Assembly: GCA_949987565.1 (NCBI GenBank)
Contig: OX465118.1
Span: 3,252,538 to 3,316,537, forward strand
Direction of reading: 5' to 3'
DNA from: Luidia sarsii
Lineage: Eukaryota; Echinodermata; Asteroidea; Paxillosida; Luidiidae
DNA: 64,000 nucleotides
In this document: piece after piece, positions 10,501 through 24,620 of the stretch
Layout of the letters: each line of letters opens with the position of its first letter
How positions within the stretch are numbered: position 1 is the stretch's first letter
The notes under the pieces: generated by a model
What the model saw: only the letters and a program-made list of their open reading frames with translations
Told to the model about the DNA's origin: nothing
The model's database searches: none
Program-made: the position numbers and the translations under genes

Positions 10501-13500
10501 ACTGATACATTGTAGAATAAGTGAAGCTTGGGACCACCCGAGTGTTCAGTGTTTGATTTCGGGTGTAATTTGGTACATATTGGGGCTTGAAATATGGCGC
10601 TATTTGAATTTGCTGTGGAAGAATAGGGATGCTTCCCTAAATCCTCGTCGATGAAAATCGGCTTGGAGAGCAACACACGAGTTACTGCACTTTGCTCACA
10701 ATCGTCTCGAACGACACCTTCCAGAGAAATATCGCCCAACCCGTCACTTTAGCCGTTGTTTTGAAATTAATCCGCCCAATGATAGTTTAAAAAAATACAA
10801 TACCTCTGACCCTCTATCGCCAACTTCCATCTCTCTCTTTTCAGCATCAATACGTCACCAACAATATTTGATCTGATTATCAAATCAAATTTACAAAATT
10901 CACTGTGCGACCGATAATTATCCATCAATAACGCGAACTACTTTGCGTGTGTGTGTGACGGATGGCACCCAAGCAAGTTGGCGGAAGCATGACCGTTAGT
11001 TCGGAATAGCGCCCCCAATACACAGACAATCAAAGAAACCAGAATTCTTCGTTTTGATATAACAGCGTACGTCAGTGAAAGAATACATTTCACTTTTGAT
11101 CAGTCCTCTACACAAGTACATTTTCAAGGGATAATTTCCACTGAAATTGCGACACTCCCGGATTGAAAACAAAATGATTCTACGTTAATTCACTTGATTT
11201 TTATAGTCGTTCTTGTCGGTGTTTTTGAGGGGTTGTTGCTTGTTTCTTTGGGCTTCGGTAGTCTGCCATATTTTTATGCAACTTTGTTTCAATGAGGGGT
11301 CTTTGGAGGGTAATTAACCGATACATTGTAGAATAAGTGAAGCTTAAGACAACCTGGGGGTTCCGTGATGGCAACTTGCAAATACAGAATGTTGAGTTTC
11401 CTGCTTGAACGGCTTTTCTTTAATCGGGGCCTTTGGACTCTAAATAACTGATACATTGTAGAATAAGTGAAGCTTGGGACCACCCGAGTGTTCAGTGTTT
11501 GATTTCGGGTGTAATTTGGTACATATTGGGGCTTGAAATATGGCGCTATTTGAATTTGCTGTGGAAGAATAGGGATGCTTCCCAAAATCCTCGTCGATGA
11601 AAATCGGCTTGGAGAGCAACACACGAGTTACTGCACTTTGCTCACAATCGTCTCGAACGACACCTTCCAGAGAAATATCGCCCAACCCGTCACTTTAGCC
11701 GTTGTTTTGAAAATAATCCGCCCAATGATAGTTTAAAAAAATACAATACCTCTGACCCTCTATCGCCAACTTCCATCTCTCTCTTTTCAGCATCAATACG
11801 TCACCAACAATATTTGATCTGATTATCAAATCAAATTTACAAAATTCACTGTGCGACCGATAATTATCAATAAATACCGCAAACTACTTTGCGTGTGTGT
11901 GTGACGGATGGCACCCAAGCAAGTTGGCGGAAGCATGACCGTTAGTTCGGAATAGCGCCCCCAATACACAGACAATCAAAGAAACCAGAATACTTCGTTT
12001 TGATATAACAGCCTACGTCAGTGAAAGAATACATTTCACTTTTGATCAGTCCTCTACACAAGTACATTTTCAAGGGATAATTTCCACTGAAATTGCGACA
12101 CTCCCGGATTGAAAACAAAATGATTCTACGTTAATTCACTTGATTTTTATAGTCGTTCTTGTTGGTGTTTTTGAGGGGTTGTTGCTTGTTTCTTTGGGCT
12201 TCGGTAGTCTGCCATATTTGTATACAACTTTGTTTCAATGAGGGGTCTTTGGATGGTAATTAACCGATACATTGTAGAATAAGTGAAGCTTAAGACAACC
12301 TGGGGGTTCCGTGATGGCAACTTGCAAATACAGAATGTTGAGTTTCCTGCTTGAACGGCTTTTCTTTAATCGGGGCCTTTGGACTCTAAATAACTGATAC
12401 ATTGTAGAATAAGTGAAGCTTGGGACCACCCGAGTGTTCAGTGTTTGATTTCGGGTGTAATTTGGTACATATTGGGGCTTGAAATATGGCGCTATTTGAC
12501 TTTGCTGTGGAAGAATAGGGATGCTTCCCAAAATCCTCGTCGATGAAAATCGGCGTGGAGAGCAACACACGAGTTACTGCACTTTGCTCACAATCGTCTC
12601 GAACGACACCTTCCAGAGAAATATCGCCCAACCCGTCACTTTAGCCGTTGTTTTGAAATTAATCCGCCCAATGATAGTTTAAAAAAATACAATACCTCTG
12701 ACCCTCTATCGCCAACTTCCATCTCTCTCTTTTCAGCATCAATACGTCACCAACAATATTTGATCTGATTATCAAATCAAATTTACAAAATTCACTGTGC
12801 GACCGATAATTATCCATCAATAACGCGAACTACTTTGCGTGTGTGTGTGACGGATGGCACCCAAGCAAGTTGGCGGAAGCATGACCGTTAGTTCGGAATA
12901 GCGCCCCCAATACACAGACAATCAAAGAAACCAGAATTCTTCGTTTTGATATAACAGCGTACGTCAGTGAAAGAATACATTTCACTTTTGATCAGTCCTC
13001 TACACAAGTACATTTTCAAGGGATAATTTCCACTGAAATTGCGACACTCCCGGATTGAAAACAAAATGATTCTACGTTAATTCACTTGATTTTTATAGTC
13101 GTTCTTGTCGGTGTTTTTGAGGGGTTGTTGCTTGTTTCTTTGGGCTTCGGTAGTCTGCCATATTTTTATGCAACTTTGTTTCAATGAGGGGTCTTTGGAG
13201 GGTAATTAACCGATACATTGTAGAATAAGTGAAGCTTAAGACAACCTGGGGGTTCCGTGATGGCAACTTGCAAATACAGAATGTTGAGTTTCCTGCTTGA
13301 ACGGCTTTTCTTTAATCGGGGCCTTTGGACTCTAAATAACTGATACATTGTAGAATAAGTGAAGCTTGGGACCACCCGAGTGTTCAGTGTTTGATTTCGG
13401 GTGTAATTTGGTACATATTGGGGCTTGAAATATGGCGCTATTTGAATTTGCTGTGGAAGAATAGGGATGCTTCCCAAAATCCTCGTCGATGAAAATCGGC

Positions 13501-15152
13501 TTGGAGAGCAACACACGAGTTACTGCACTTTGCTCACAATCGTCTCGAACGACACCTTCCAGAGAAATATCGCCCAACCCGTCACTTTAGCCGTTGTTTT
13601 GAAAATAATCCGCCCAATGATAGTTTAAAAAAATACAATACCTCTGACCCTCTATCGCCAACTTCCATCTCTCTCTTTTCAGCATCAATACGTCACCAAC
13701 AATATTTGATCTGATTATCAAATCAAATTTACAAAATTCACTGTGCGACCGATAATTATCAATAAATACCGCAAACTACTTTGCGTGTGTGTGTGACGGA
13801 TGGCACCCAAGCAAGTTGGCGGAAGCATGACCGTTAGTTCGGAATAGCGCCCCCAATACACAGACAATCAAAGAAACCAGAATACTTCGTTTTGATATAA
13901 CAGCCTACGTCAGTGAAAGAATACATTTCACTTTTGATCAGTCCTCTACACAAGTACATTTTCAAGGGATAATTTCCACTGAAATTGCGACACTCCCGGA
14001 TTGAAAACAAAATGATTCTACGTTAATTCACTTGATTTTTATAGTCGTTCTTGTTGGTGTTTTTGAGGGGTTGTTGCTTGTTTCTTTGGGCTTCGGTAGT
14101 CTGCCATATTTGTATACAACTTTGTTTCAATGAGGGGTCTTTGGATGGTAATTAACCGATACATTGTAGAATAAGTGAAGCTTAAGACAACCTGGGGGTT
14201 CCGTGATGGCAACTTGCAAATACAGAATGTTGAGTTTCCTGCTTGAACGGCTTTTCTTTAATCGGGGCCTTTGGACTCTAAATAACTGATACATTGTAGA
14301 ATAAGTGAAGCTTGGGACCACCCGAGTGTTCAGTGTTTGATTTCGGGTGTAATTTGGTACATATTGGGGCTTGAAATATGGCGCTATTTGACTTTGCTGT
14401 GGAAGAATAGGGATGCTTCCCAAAATCCTCGTCGATGAAAATCGGCGTGGAGAGCAACACACGAGTTACTGCACTTTGCTCACAATCGTCTCGAACGACA
14501 CCTTCCAGAGAAATATCGCCCAACCCGTCACTTTAGCCGTTGTTTTGAAATTAATCCGCCCAATGATAGTTTAAAAAAATACAATACCTCTGACCCTCTA
14601 TCGCCAACTTCCATCTCTCTCTTTTCAGCATCAATACGTCACCAACAATATTTGATCTGATTATCAAATCAAATTTACAAAATTCACTGTGCGACCGATA
14701 ATTATCAATAAATACCGCAAACTACTTTGCGTGTGTGTGTGACGGATGGCACCCAAGCAAGTTGGCGGAAGCATGACCGTTAGTTCGGAATAGCGCCCCC
14801 AATACACAGACAATCAAAGAAACCAGAATACTTCGTTTTGATATAACAGCGTACGTCAGTGAAAGAATACATTTCACTTTTGATCAGTCCTCTACACAAG
14901 TACATTTTCAAGGGATAATTTCCACTGAAATTGCGACACTCCCGGATTGAAAACAAAATGATTCTACGTTAATTCACTTGATTTTTATAGTCGTTCTTGT
15001 TGGTGTTTTTGAGGGGTTGTTGCTTGTTTCTTTGGGCTTCGGTAGTCTGCCATATTTTTATACAACTTTGTTTCAATGAGGGGTCTTTGGAGGGTAATTA
15101 ACCGATACATTGTAGAATAAGTGAAGCTTAAGACAACCTGGGGGTTCCGTGA
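7577..15152. repeat. Higher-order repeat copy 2 (8-mer, 7,576 bp)
   Basis: Monomers start at 7577 (A), 8523 (B, 954 bp), 9477 (C), 10423 (D), 11369 (E), 12315 (F hybrid), 13261 (E) and 14207 (F'). The order and diagnostic sites repeat copy 1 at an offset of exactly 7,576 bp; for example GAGCTC is at 1332 and 8908. Near identity over this length, against visibly larger differences between neighbouring monomers of different type, is the signature of a higher-order repeat amplified as a unit. Confidence 0.93.
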
Positions 15153-18100
15153 TGGCAACTTGCAAATACAGAATGTTGAGTTTCCTGCTTGAACGGCTTT
15201 TCTTTAATCGGGGCCTTTGGACTCTAAATAACTGATACATTGTAGAATAAGTGAAGCTTGGGACCACCCGAGTGTTCAGTGTTTGATTTCGGGTGTAATT
15301 TGGTACATATTGGGGCTTGAAATATGGCGCTATTTGAATTTGCTGTGGAAGAATAGGGATGCTTCCCAAAATCCTCGTCGATGAAAATCGGCTTGGAGAG
15401 CAACACACGAGTTACTGCACTTTGCTCACAATCGTCTCGAACGACACCTTCCAGAGAAATATCGCCAAACCCGTCACTTTAGCCGTTGTTTTGAAATTAA
15501 TCCGCCAAATGAAAGTTTTAAAAAATACAATACCTCTGACCCTCTATCGCCAACTTCCATCTCTCTCTTTTCAGCATCAATACGTCACCAACAATATTTG
15601 ATCTGATTATCAAATCAAATTTACAAAATCCACTCTGCGACCGATAATTATCAATAAATACCGCGAACTACTTTGCGTGTGTGTATGACGGATGGCACCC
15701 AAGCAAGTTGGCGGAAGCATGACCGTTAGTTCGGAATAGCGCCCCAAATACACAGACAATCAAAGAAACCAGAATACTTCGTTTTGATATAACAGCGTAC
15801 GTCAGTGAAAGAATACATTTTACTTTTGATCAGTCCTCTACACAAGTACATTTTCAAGGGATAATTTCCACTGAAATTGCGACACTCCCGGATTGGAAAC
15901 AAAATGATTCTACGTAAATTCACTTGATTTTTATAGTCGTTCTTGTTGGTGTTTTTGAGGGGTTGTTGCTTGTTTCTTTGGGCTTCGGTAGTCTGCCATA
16001 TTTTTATACAACTTTGTTTCAATGAGGGGTCTTTGGAGGGTAATTAACCGATACATTGTAGAATAAGTGAAGCTTAAGACAACCTGGGGGTTCCGTGATG
16101 GCAACTTGCAAATACAGAATGTTGAGTTTCCTGCTTGAACGGCTTTTCTTTAATCGGGGCCTTTGGACTCTAAATAACTGATACATTGTAGAATAAGTGA
16201 AGCTTGGGACCACCCGAGTGTTCAGTGTTTGATTTCGGGTGTAATTTGGTACATATTGGGGCTTGAAATATGGCGCTATTTGAATTTGCTGTGGAAGAAT
16301 AGGGATGCTTCCCAAAATCCTCGTCGATGAAAATCGGCTTGGAGAGCAACACACGAGTTACTGCACTTTGCTCACAATCGTCTCGAACGACACCTTCCAG
16401 AGAAATATCGCCCAACCCGTCACTTTAGCCGTTGTTTTGAAATTAATCCGCCCAATGATAGTTTAAAAAAATACAATACCTCTGAGCTCTGACCCTCTAT
16501 CGCCAACTTCCATCGCTCTCTTTTCAGCATCAATACGTCACCAACAATATTTGATCTGATTATCAAATCAAATTTACACAATTCACTGTGCGACCGATAA
16601 TTATCCATAAATAACGCGAACTACTTTGCGTGTGTGTGTGACGGATGGCACACAAGCAAGTTGGCGGAAGCATGACCGTTAGTTCGGAATAGCGCCCCCA
16701 ATACACAGACAATCAAAGAAACCAGAATACTTCGTTTTGATATAACAGCGTACGTCAGTGAAAGAATACATTTCACTTTTGATCAGTCCTCTACACAAGA
16801 ACATTTTCAAGGGCTAATTTCCACTGAAATTGCGACACTCCCGGATTGAAAACAAAATGATTCTACGTTAATTCACTTGATTTTTTATAGTCGTTCTTGT
16901 TGGTGTTTTTGAGGGGTTGTTGCTTGTTTCTTTGGGCTTCGGTAGTCTGCCATATTTTTATACAACTTTGTTTCAATGAGGGGTCTTTGGAGGGTAATTA
17001 ACCGATACATTGTAGAATAAGTGAAGCTTAAGACAACCTGGGGGTTCCGTGATGGCAACTTGCAAATACAGAATGTTGAGTTTCCTGCTTGAACGGCTTT
17101 TGTTTAATCGGGGCCTTTGGACTCTAAATAACTGATACATTGTAGAATAAGTGAAGCTTGGGACCACCCGAGTGTTCAGTGTTTGATTTCGGGTGTAATT
17201 TGGTACATATTGGGGCTTGAAATATGGCGCTATTTGACTTTGCTGTGGAAGAATAGGGATGCTTCCCAAAATCCTCGTCGATGAAAATCGGCTTGGAGAG
17301 CAACACACGAGTTACTGCACTTTGCTCACAATCGTCTCGAACGACACCTTCCAGAGAAATATCGCCCAACCCGTCACTTTAGCCGTTGTTTTGAAATTAA
17401 TCCGCCCAATGATAGTTTTAAAAAATACAATACCTCTGACCCTCTATCGCCAACTTCCATCTCTCTCTTTTCAGCATCAATACGTCACCAACAATATTTG
17501 ATCTGATTATTAAATCAAATTTACACAATTCACTGTGCGACCGATAATTATCCATCAATAACGCGAACTACTTTGCGTGTGTGTGTGACGGATGGCACCC
17601 AAGCAAGTTGGCGGAAGCATGACCGTTAGTTCGGAATAGCGCCCCCAATACACAGACAATCAAAGAAACCAGAATTCTTCGTTTTGATATAACAGCGTAC
17701 GTCAGTGAAAGAATACATTTCACTTTTGATCAGTCCTCTACACAAGTACATTTTCAAGGGATAATTTCCACTGAAATTGCGACACTCCCGGATTGAAAAC
17801 AAAATGATTCTACGTTAATTCACTTGATTTTTATAGTCGTTCTTGTCGGTGTTTTTGAGGGGTTGTTGCTTGTTTCTTTGGGCTTCGGTAGTCTGCCATA
17901 TTTTTATGCAACTTTGTTTCAATGAGGGGTCTTTGGAGGGTAATTAACCGATACATTGTAGAATAAGTGAAGCTTAAGACAACCTGGGGGTTCCGTGATG
18001 GCAACTTGCAAATACAGAATGTTGAGTTTCCTGCTTGAACGGCTTTTCTTTAATCGGGGCCTTTGGACTCTAAATAACTGATACATTGTAGAATAAGTGA

Positions 18101-20836
18101 AGCTTGGGACCACCCGAGTGTTCAGTGTTTGATTTCGGGTGTAATTTGGTACATATTGGGGCTTGAAATATGGCGCTATTTGAATTTGCTGTGGAAGAAT
18201 AGGGATGCTTCCCTAAATCCTCGTCGATGAAAATCGGCTTGGAGAGCAACACACGAGTTACTGCACTTTGCTCACAATCGTCTCGAACGACACCTTCCAG
18301 AGAAATATCGCCCAACCCGTCACTTTAGCCGTTGTTTTGAAATTAATCCGCCCAATGATAGTTTAAAAAAATACAATACCTCTGACCCTCTATCGCCAAC
18401 TTCCATCTCTCTCTTTTCAGCATCAATACGTCACCAACAATATTTGATCTGATTATCAAATCAAATTTACAAAATTCACTGTGCGACCGATAATTATCCA
18501 TCAATAACGCGAACTACTTTGCGTGTGTGTGTGACGGATGGCACCCAAGCAAGTTGGCGGAAGCATGACCGTTAGTTCGGAATAGCGCCCCCAATACACA
18601 GACAATCAAAGAAACCAGAATTCTTCGTTTTGATATAACAGCGTACGTCAGTGAAAGAATACATTTCACTTTTGATCAGTCCTCTACACAAGTACATTTT
18701 CAAGGGATAATTTCCACTGAAATTGCGACACTCCCGGATTGAAAACAAAATGATTCTACGTTAATTCACTTGATTTTTATAGTCGTTCTTGTCGGTGTTT
18801 TTGAGGGGTTGTTGCTTGTTTCTTTGGGCTTCGGTAGTCTGCCATATTTTTATGCAACTTTGTTTCAATGAGGGGTCTTTGGAGGGTAATTAACCGATAC
18901 ATTGTAGAATAAGTGAAGCTTAAGACAACCTGGGGGTTCCGTGATGGCAACTTGCAAATACAGAATGTTGAGTTTCCTGCTTGAACGGCTTTTCTTTAAT
19001 CGGGGCCTTTGGACTCTAAATAACTGATACATTGTAGAATAAGTGAAGCTTGGGACCACCCGAGTGTTCAGTGTTTGATTTCGGGTGTAATTTGGTACAT
19101 ATTGGGGCTTGAAATATGGCGCTATTTGAATTTGCTGTGGAAGAATAGGGATGCTTCCCAAAATCCTCGTCGATGAAAATCGGCTTGGAGAGCAACACAC
19201 GAGTTACTGCACTTTGCTCACAATCGTCTCGAACGACACCTTCCAGAGAAATATCGCCCAACCCGTCACTTTAGCCGTTGTTTTGAAAATAATCCGCCCA
19301 ATGATAGTTTAAAAAAATACAATACCTCTGACCCTCTATCGCCAACTTCCATCTCTCTCTTTTCAGCATCAATACGTCACCAACAATATTTGATCTGATT
19401 ATCAAATCAAATTTACAAAATTCACTGTGCGACCGATAATTATCAATAAATACCGCAAACTACTTTGCGTGTGTGTGTGACGGATGGCACCCAAGCAAGT
19501 TGGCGGAAGCATGACCGTTAGTTCGGAATAGCGCCCCCAATACACAGACAATCAAAGAAACCAGAATACTTCGTTTTGATATAACAGCCTACGTCAGTGA
19601 AAGAATACATTTCACTTTTGATCAGTCCTCTACACAAGTACATTTTCAAGGGATAATTTCCACTGAAATTGCGACACTCCCGGATTGAAAACAAAATGAT
19701 TCTACGTTAATTCACTTGATTTTTATAGTCGTTCTTGTTGGTGTTTTTGAGGGGTTGTTGCTTGTTTCTTTGGGCTTCGGTAGTCTGCCATATTTGTATA
19801 CAACTTTGTTTCAATGAGGGGTCTTTGGATGGTAATTAACCGATACATTGTAGAATAAGTGAAGCTTAAGACAACCTGGGGGTTCCGTGATGGCAACTTG
19901 CAAATACAGAATGTTGAGTTTCCTGCTTGAACGGCTTTTCTTTAATCGGGGCCTTTGGACTCTAAATAACTGATACATTGTAGAATAAGTGAAGCTTGGG
20001 ACCACCCGAGTGTTCAGTGTTTGATTTCGGGTGTAATTTGGTACATATTGGGGCTTGAAATATGGCGCTATTTGACTTTGCTGTGGAAGAATAGGGATGC
20101 TTCCCAAAATCCTCGTCGATGAAAATCGGCGTGGAGAGCAACACACGAGTTACTGCACTTTGCTCACAATCGTCTCGAACGACACCTTCCAGAGAAATAT
20201 CGCCCAACCCGTCACTTTAGCCGTTGTTTTGAAATTAATCCGCCCAATGATAGTTTAAAAAAATACAATACCTCTGACCCTCTATCGCCAACTTCCATCT
20301 CTCTCTTTTCAGCATCAATACGTCACCAACAATATTTGATCTGATTATCAAATCAAATTTACAAAATTCACTGTGCGACCGATAATTATCAATAAATACC
20401 GCAAACTACTTTGCGTGTGTGTGTGACGGATGGCACCCAAGCAAGTTGGCGGAAGCATGACCGTTAGTTCGGAATAGCGCCCCCAATACACAGACAATCA
20501 AAGAAACCAGAATACTTCGTTTTGATATAACAGCGTACGTCAGTGAAAGAATACATTTCACTTTTGATCAGTCCTCTACACAAGTACATTTTCAAGGGAT
20601 AATTTCCACTGAAATTGCGACACTCCCGGATTGAAAACAAAATGATTCTACGTTAATTCACTTGATTTTTATAGTCGTTCTTGTTGGTGTTTTTGAGGGG
20701 TTGTTGCTTGTTGCTTTGGGCTTCGGTAGTCTGCCATATTTGTATACAACTTTGTTTCAATGAGGGGTCTTTGGAGGGTAATTAACCGATACATTGTAGA
20801 ATAAGTGAAGCTTAAGACAACCTGGGGGTTCCGTGA
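15153..20836. repeat. Higher-order repeat copy 3, 6-mer form (5,684 bp)
   Basis: Monomers start at 15153 (A), 16099 (B, 954 bp), 17053 (C), 17999 (D), 18945 (E) and 19891 (F'). The first five match the 8-mer copies. The sixth has the right half of F' (aataaataccgcaaac, agaatacttcg), not the D-like right half of the hybrid F monomer at 4739 and 12315. The extra F-E pair of the 8-mer is therefore absent here. The F' at 19891 also has gttgctttggg near 20,711, which links it to the F' monomers that precede G rather than those that precede A. Confidence 0.88.
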
Positions 20837-23674
20837 TGGCAACTTGCAAATACAGAATGTTGAGTTTCCTGCTTGAACGGCTTTTCTTTAATCGGGGCCT
20901 TTGGACTCTAAATAACTGATACATTGTAGAATAAGTGAAGCTTGGGACCACCCGAGTGTTCAGTGTTTGATTTCGGGTGTAATTTGGTACATATTGGGGC
21001 TTGAAATATGGCGCTATTTGACTTTGCTGTGGAAGAATAGGGATGCTTCCCAAAATCCTCGTCGATGAAAATCGGCGTGGAGAGCAACACACGAGTTACT
21101 GCACTTTGCTCACAATCGTCTCGAACGACACCTTCCAGAGAAATATCGCCCAACCCGTCACTTTAGCCGTTGTTTTGAAATTAATCCGCCCAATGATAGT
21201 TTAAAAAAATACAATACCTCTGACCCTCTATCGCCAACTTCCATCTCTCTCTTTTCAGCATCAATACGTCACCAACATTATTTGATCTGATTATCAAATC
21301 AAATTTACAAAATTCACTGTGCGACCGATAATTATCAATAAATACCGCAAACTACTTTGCGTGTGTGTGTGACGGATGGCACCCAAGCAAGTTGGCGGAA
21401 GCATGACCGTTAGTTCGGAATAGCGCCCCCAATACACAGACAATCAAAGAAACCAGAATACTTCGTTTTGATATAACAGCGTACGTCAGTGAAAGAATAC
21501 ATTTCACTTTTGATCAGTCCTCTACACAAGTACATTTTCAAGGGATAATTTCCACTGAAATTGCGACACTCCCGGATTGAAAACAAAATGATTCTACGTT
21601 AATTCACTTGATTTTTATAGTCGTTCTTGTTGGTGTTTTTGAGGGTTTGTTGCTTGTTTCTTTGGGCTTCGGTAGTCTGCCATATTTGTATACAACTTTG
21701 TTTCAATGAGGGGTCTTTGGAGGGTAATTAACCGATACATTGTACAATAAGTGAAGCTTAAGACAACCTGGGGGTTCCGTGATGGCAACTTGCAAATACA
21801 GAATGTTGAGTTTCCTGCTTGAACGGCTTTTCTTTAATCGGGGCCTTTGGACTCTAAATAACTGATACATTGTAGAATAAGTGAAGCTTGGGACCACCCG
21901 AGTGTTCAGTGTTTGATTTCGGGTGTAATTTGGTACATATTGGGGCTTGAAATATGGCGCTATTTGACTTTGCTGTGGAAGAATAGGGATGCTTCCCAAA
22001 ATCCTCGTCGATGAAAATCGGCGTGGAGAGCAACACACGAGTTACTGCACTTTGCTCACAATCGTCTCGAACGACACCTTCCAGAGAAATATCGCCCAAC
22101 CCGTCACTTTAGCCGTTGTTTTGAAATTAATCCGCCCAATGATAGTTTAAAAAAATACAATACCTCTGACCCTCTATCGCCAACTTCCATCTCTCTCTTT
22201 TCAGCATCAATACGTCACCAACAATATTTGATCTGATTATCAAATCAAATTTACAAAATTCACTGTGCGACCGATAATTATCAATAAATACCGCAAACTA
22301 CTTTGCGTGTGTGTGTGACGGATGGCACCCAAGCAAGTTGGCGGAAGCATGACCGTTAGTTCGGAATAGCGCCCCCAATACACAGACAATCAAAGAAACC
22401 AGAATACTTCGTTTTGATATAACAGCGTACGTCAGTGAAAGAATACATTTCACTTTTGATCAGTCCTCTACACAAGTACATTTTCAAGGGATAATTTCCA
22501 CTGAAATTGCGACACTCCCGGATTGAAAACAAAATGATTCTACGTTAATTCACTTGATTTTTATAGTCGTTCTTGTTGGTGTTTTTGAGGGGTTGTTGCT
22601 TGTTGCTTTGGGCTTCGGTAGTCTGCCATATTTGTATACAACTTTGTTTCAATGAGGGGTCTTTGGAGGGTAATTAACCGATACATTGTAGAATAAGTGA
22701 AGCTTAAGACAACCTGGGGGTTCCGTGATGGCAACTTGCAAATACAGAATGTTGAGTTTCCTGCTTGAACGGCTTTTCTTTAATCGGGGCCTTTGGACTC
22801 TAAATAACTGATACATTGTAGAATAAGTGAAGCTTGGGACCACCCGAGTGTTCAGTGTTTGATTTCGGGTGTAATTTGGTACATATTGGGGCTTGAAATA
22901 TGGCGCTATTTGACTTTGCTGTGGAAGAATAGGGATGCTTCCCAAAATCCTCGTCGATGAAAATCGGCGTGGAGAGCAACACACGAGTTACTGCACTTTG
23001 CTCACAATCGTCTCGAACGACACCTTCCAGAGAAATATCGCCCAACCCGTCACTTTAGCCGTTGTTTTGAAATTAATCCGCCCAATGATAGTTTAAAAAA
23101 ATACAATACCTCTGACCCTCTATCGCCAACTTCCATCTCTCTCTTTTCAGCATCAATACGTCACCAACAATATTTGATCTGATTATCCAATCAAATTTAC
23201 ACAATTCACTGTGCGACCGATAATTATCCATCAATAACGCGAACTACTTTGCGTGTGTGTGTGACGGATGGCACCCAAGCAAGTTGGCGGAAGCATGACC
23301 GTTAGTTCGGAATAGCGCCCCCAATACACAGCCTATCAAAGAAACCAGAATACTACGTTTTGATATAACAGCGTACGTCAGTGAAAGAATACATTTCACT
23401 TTTGATCAGTCCTCTACACAAGTACATTTTCAAGAGATAATTTCCACTGAAATTGCGACACTCCCGGATTGAAAAAAAAATGATTCTACGTTAATTCATT
23501 TGATTTTTATAGTCGTTCTTGTTGGTGTTTTTGAGGGGTTGTTGCTTGTTTCTTTGGGCTTCGGTAGTCTGCCATATTTGTATACAACTTTGTTTCAATG
23601 AGGGGTCTTTGGAGGGTAATTAACCGATACATTGTAGAATAAGTGAAGCTTAAGACAACCTGGGGGTTCCGTGA
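20837..23674. repeat. G / F' / H monomer block, first copy
   Basis: Monomers start at 20837 (G), 21783 (F'-like) and 22729 (H). G is marked by caacattattt (near 21,273), gagggtttgtt (near 21,643) and tgtacaataag (near 21,742), the last a change inside the otherwise conserved core of the internal repeat. H is marked by attatccaatc, cagcctatcaaag, tactacgtt, caagagataa, a run of nine A and ttcatttg. With the F' at 19891 the order is F'-G-F'-H. Confidence 0.88.
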
Positions 23675-24620
23675 TGGCAACTTGCAAATACAGAATGTTG
23701 AGTTTCCTGCTTGAACGGCTTTTCTTTAATCGGGGCCTTTGGACTCTAAATAACTGATACATTGTAGAATAAGTGAAGCTTGGGACCACCCGAGTGTTCA
23801 GTGTTTGATTTCGGGTGTAATTTGGTACATATTGGGGCTTGAAATATGGCGCTATTTGAATTTGCTGTGGAAGAATAGGGATGCTTCCCAAAATCCTCGT
23901 CGATGAAAATCGGCTTGGAGAGCAACACACGAGTTACTGCACTTTGCTCACAATCGTCTCGAACGACACCTTCCAGAGAAATATCGCCAAACCCGTCACT
24001 TTAGCCGTTGTTTTGAAATTAATCCGCCAAATGAAAGTTTTAAAAAATACAATACCTCTGACCCTCTATCGCCAACTTCCATCTCTCTCTTTTCAGCATC
24101 AATACGTCACCAACAATATTTGATCTGATTATCAAATCAAATTTACAAAATCCACTCTGCGACCGATAATTATCAATAAATACCGCGAACTACTTTGCGT
24201 GTGTGTATGACGGATGGCACCCAAGCAAGTTGGCGGAAGCATGACCGTTAGTTCGGAATAGCGCCCCAAATACACAGACAATCAAAGAAACCAGAATACT
24301 TCGTTTTGATATAACAGCCTACGTCAGTGAAAGAATACATTTCACTTTTGATCAGTCCTCTACACAAGTACATTTTCAAGGGATAATTTCCACTGAAATT
24401 GCGACACTCCCGGATTGAAAACAAAATGATTCTACGTTAATTCACTTGATTTTTATAGTCGTTCTTGTTGGTGTTTTTGAGGGGTTGTTGCTTGTTTCTT
24501 TGGGCTTCGGTAGTCTGCCATATTTGTATACAACTTTGTTTCAATGAGGGGTCTTTGGATGGTAATTAACCGATACATTGTAGAATAAGTGAAGCTTAAG
24601 ACAACCTGGGGGTTCCGTGA
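23675..24620. repeat. Hybrid monomer: A left part joined to E right part
   Basis: The left and middle part has all A markers (cgccaaaccc, ccaaatgaaag, actctgcg, gtgtgtatgacgg, gccccaaat near 24,261). From about 24,415 on it has non-A sequence (gattgaaaac, acgttaattc) and E markers (tttgtatac, ggatggtaatt near 24,557). The following monomer at 24621 is F', which normally follows E. This fits an unequal crossover joining A to E and so duplicating the F'-G-H block on either side. Confidence 0.82.
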
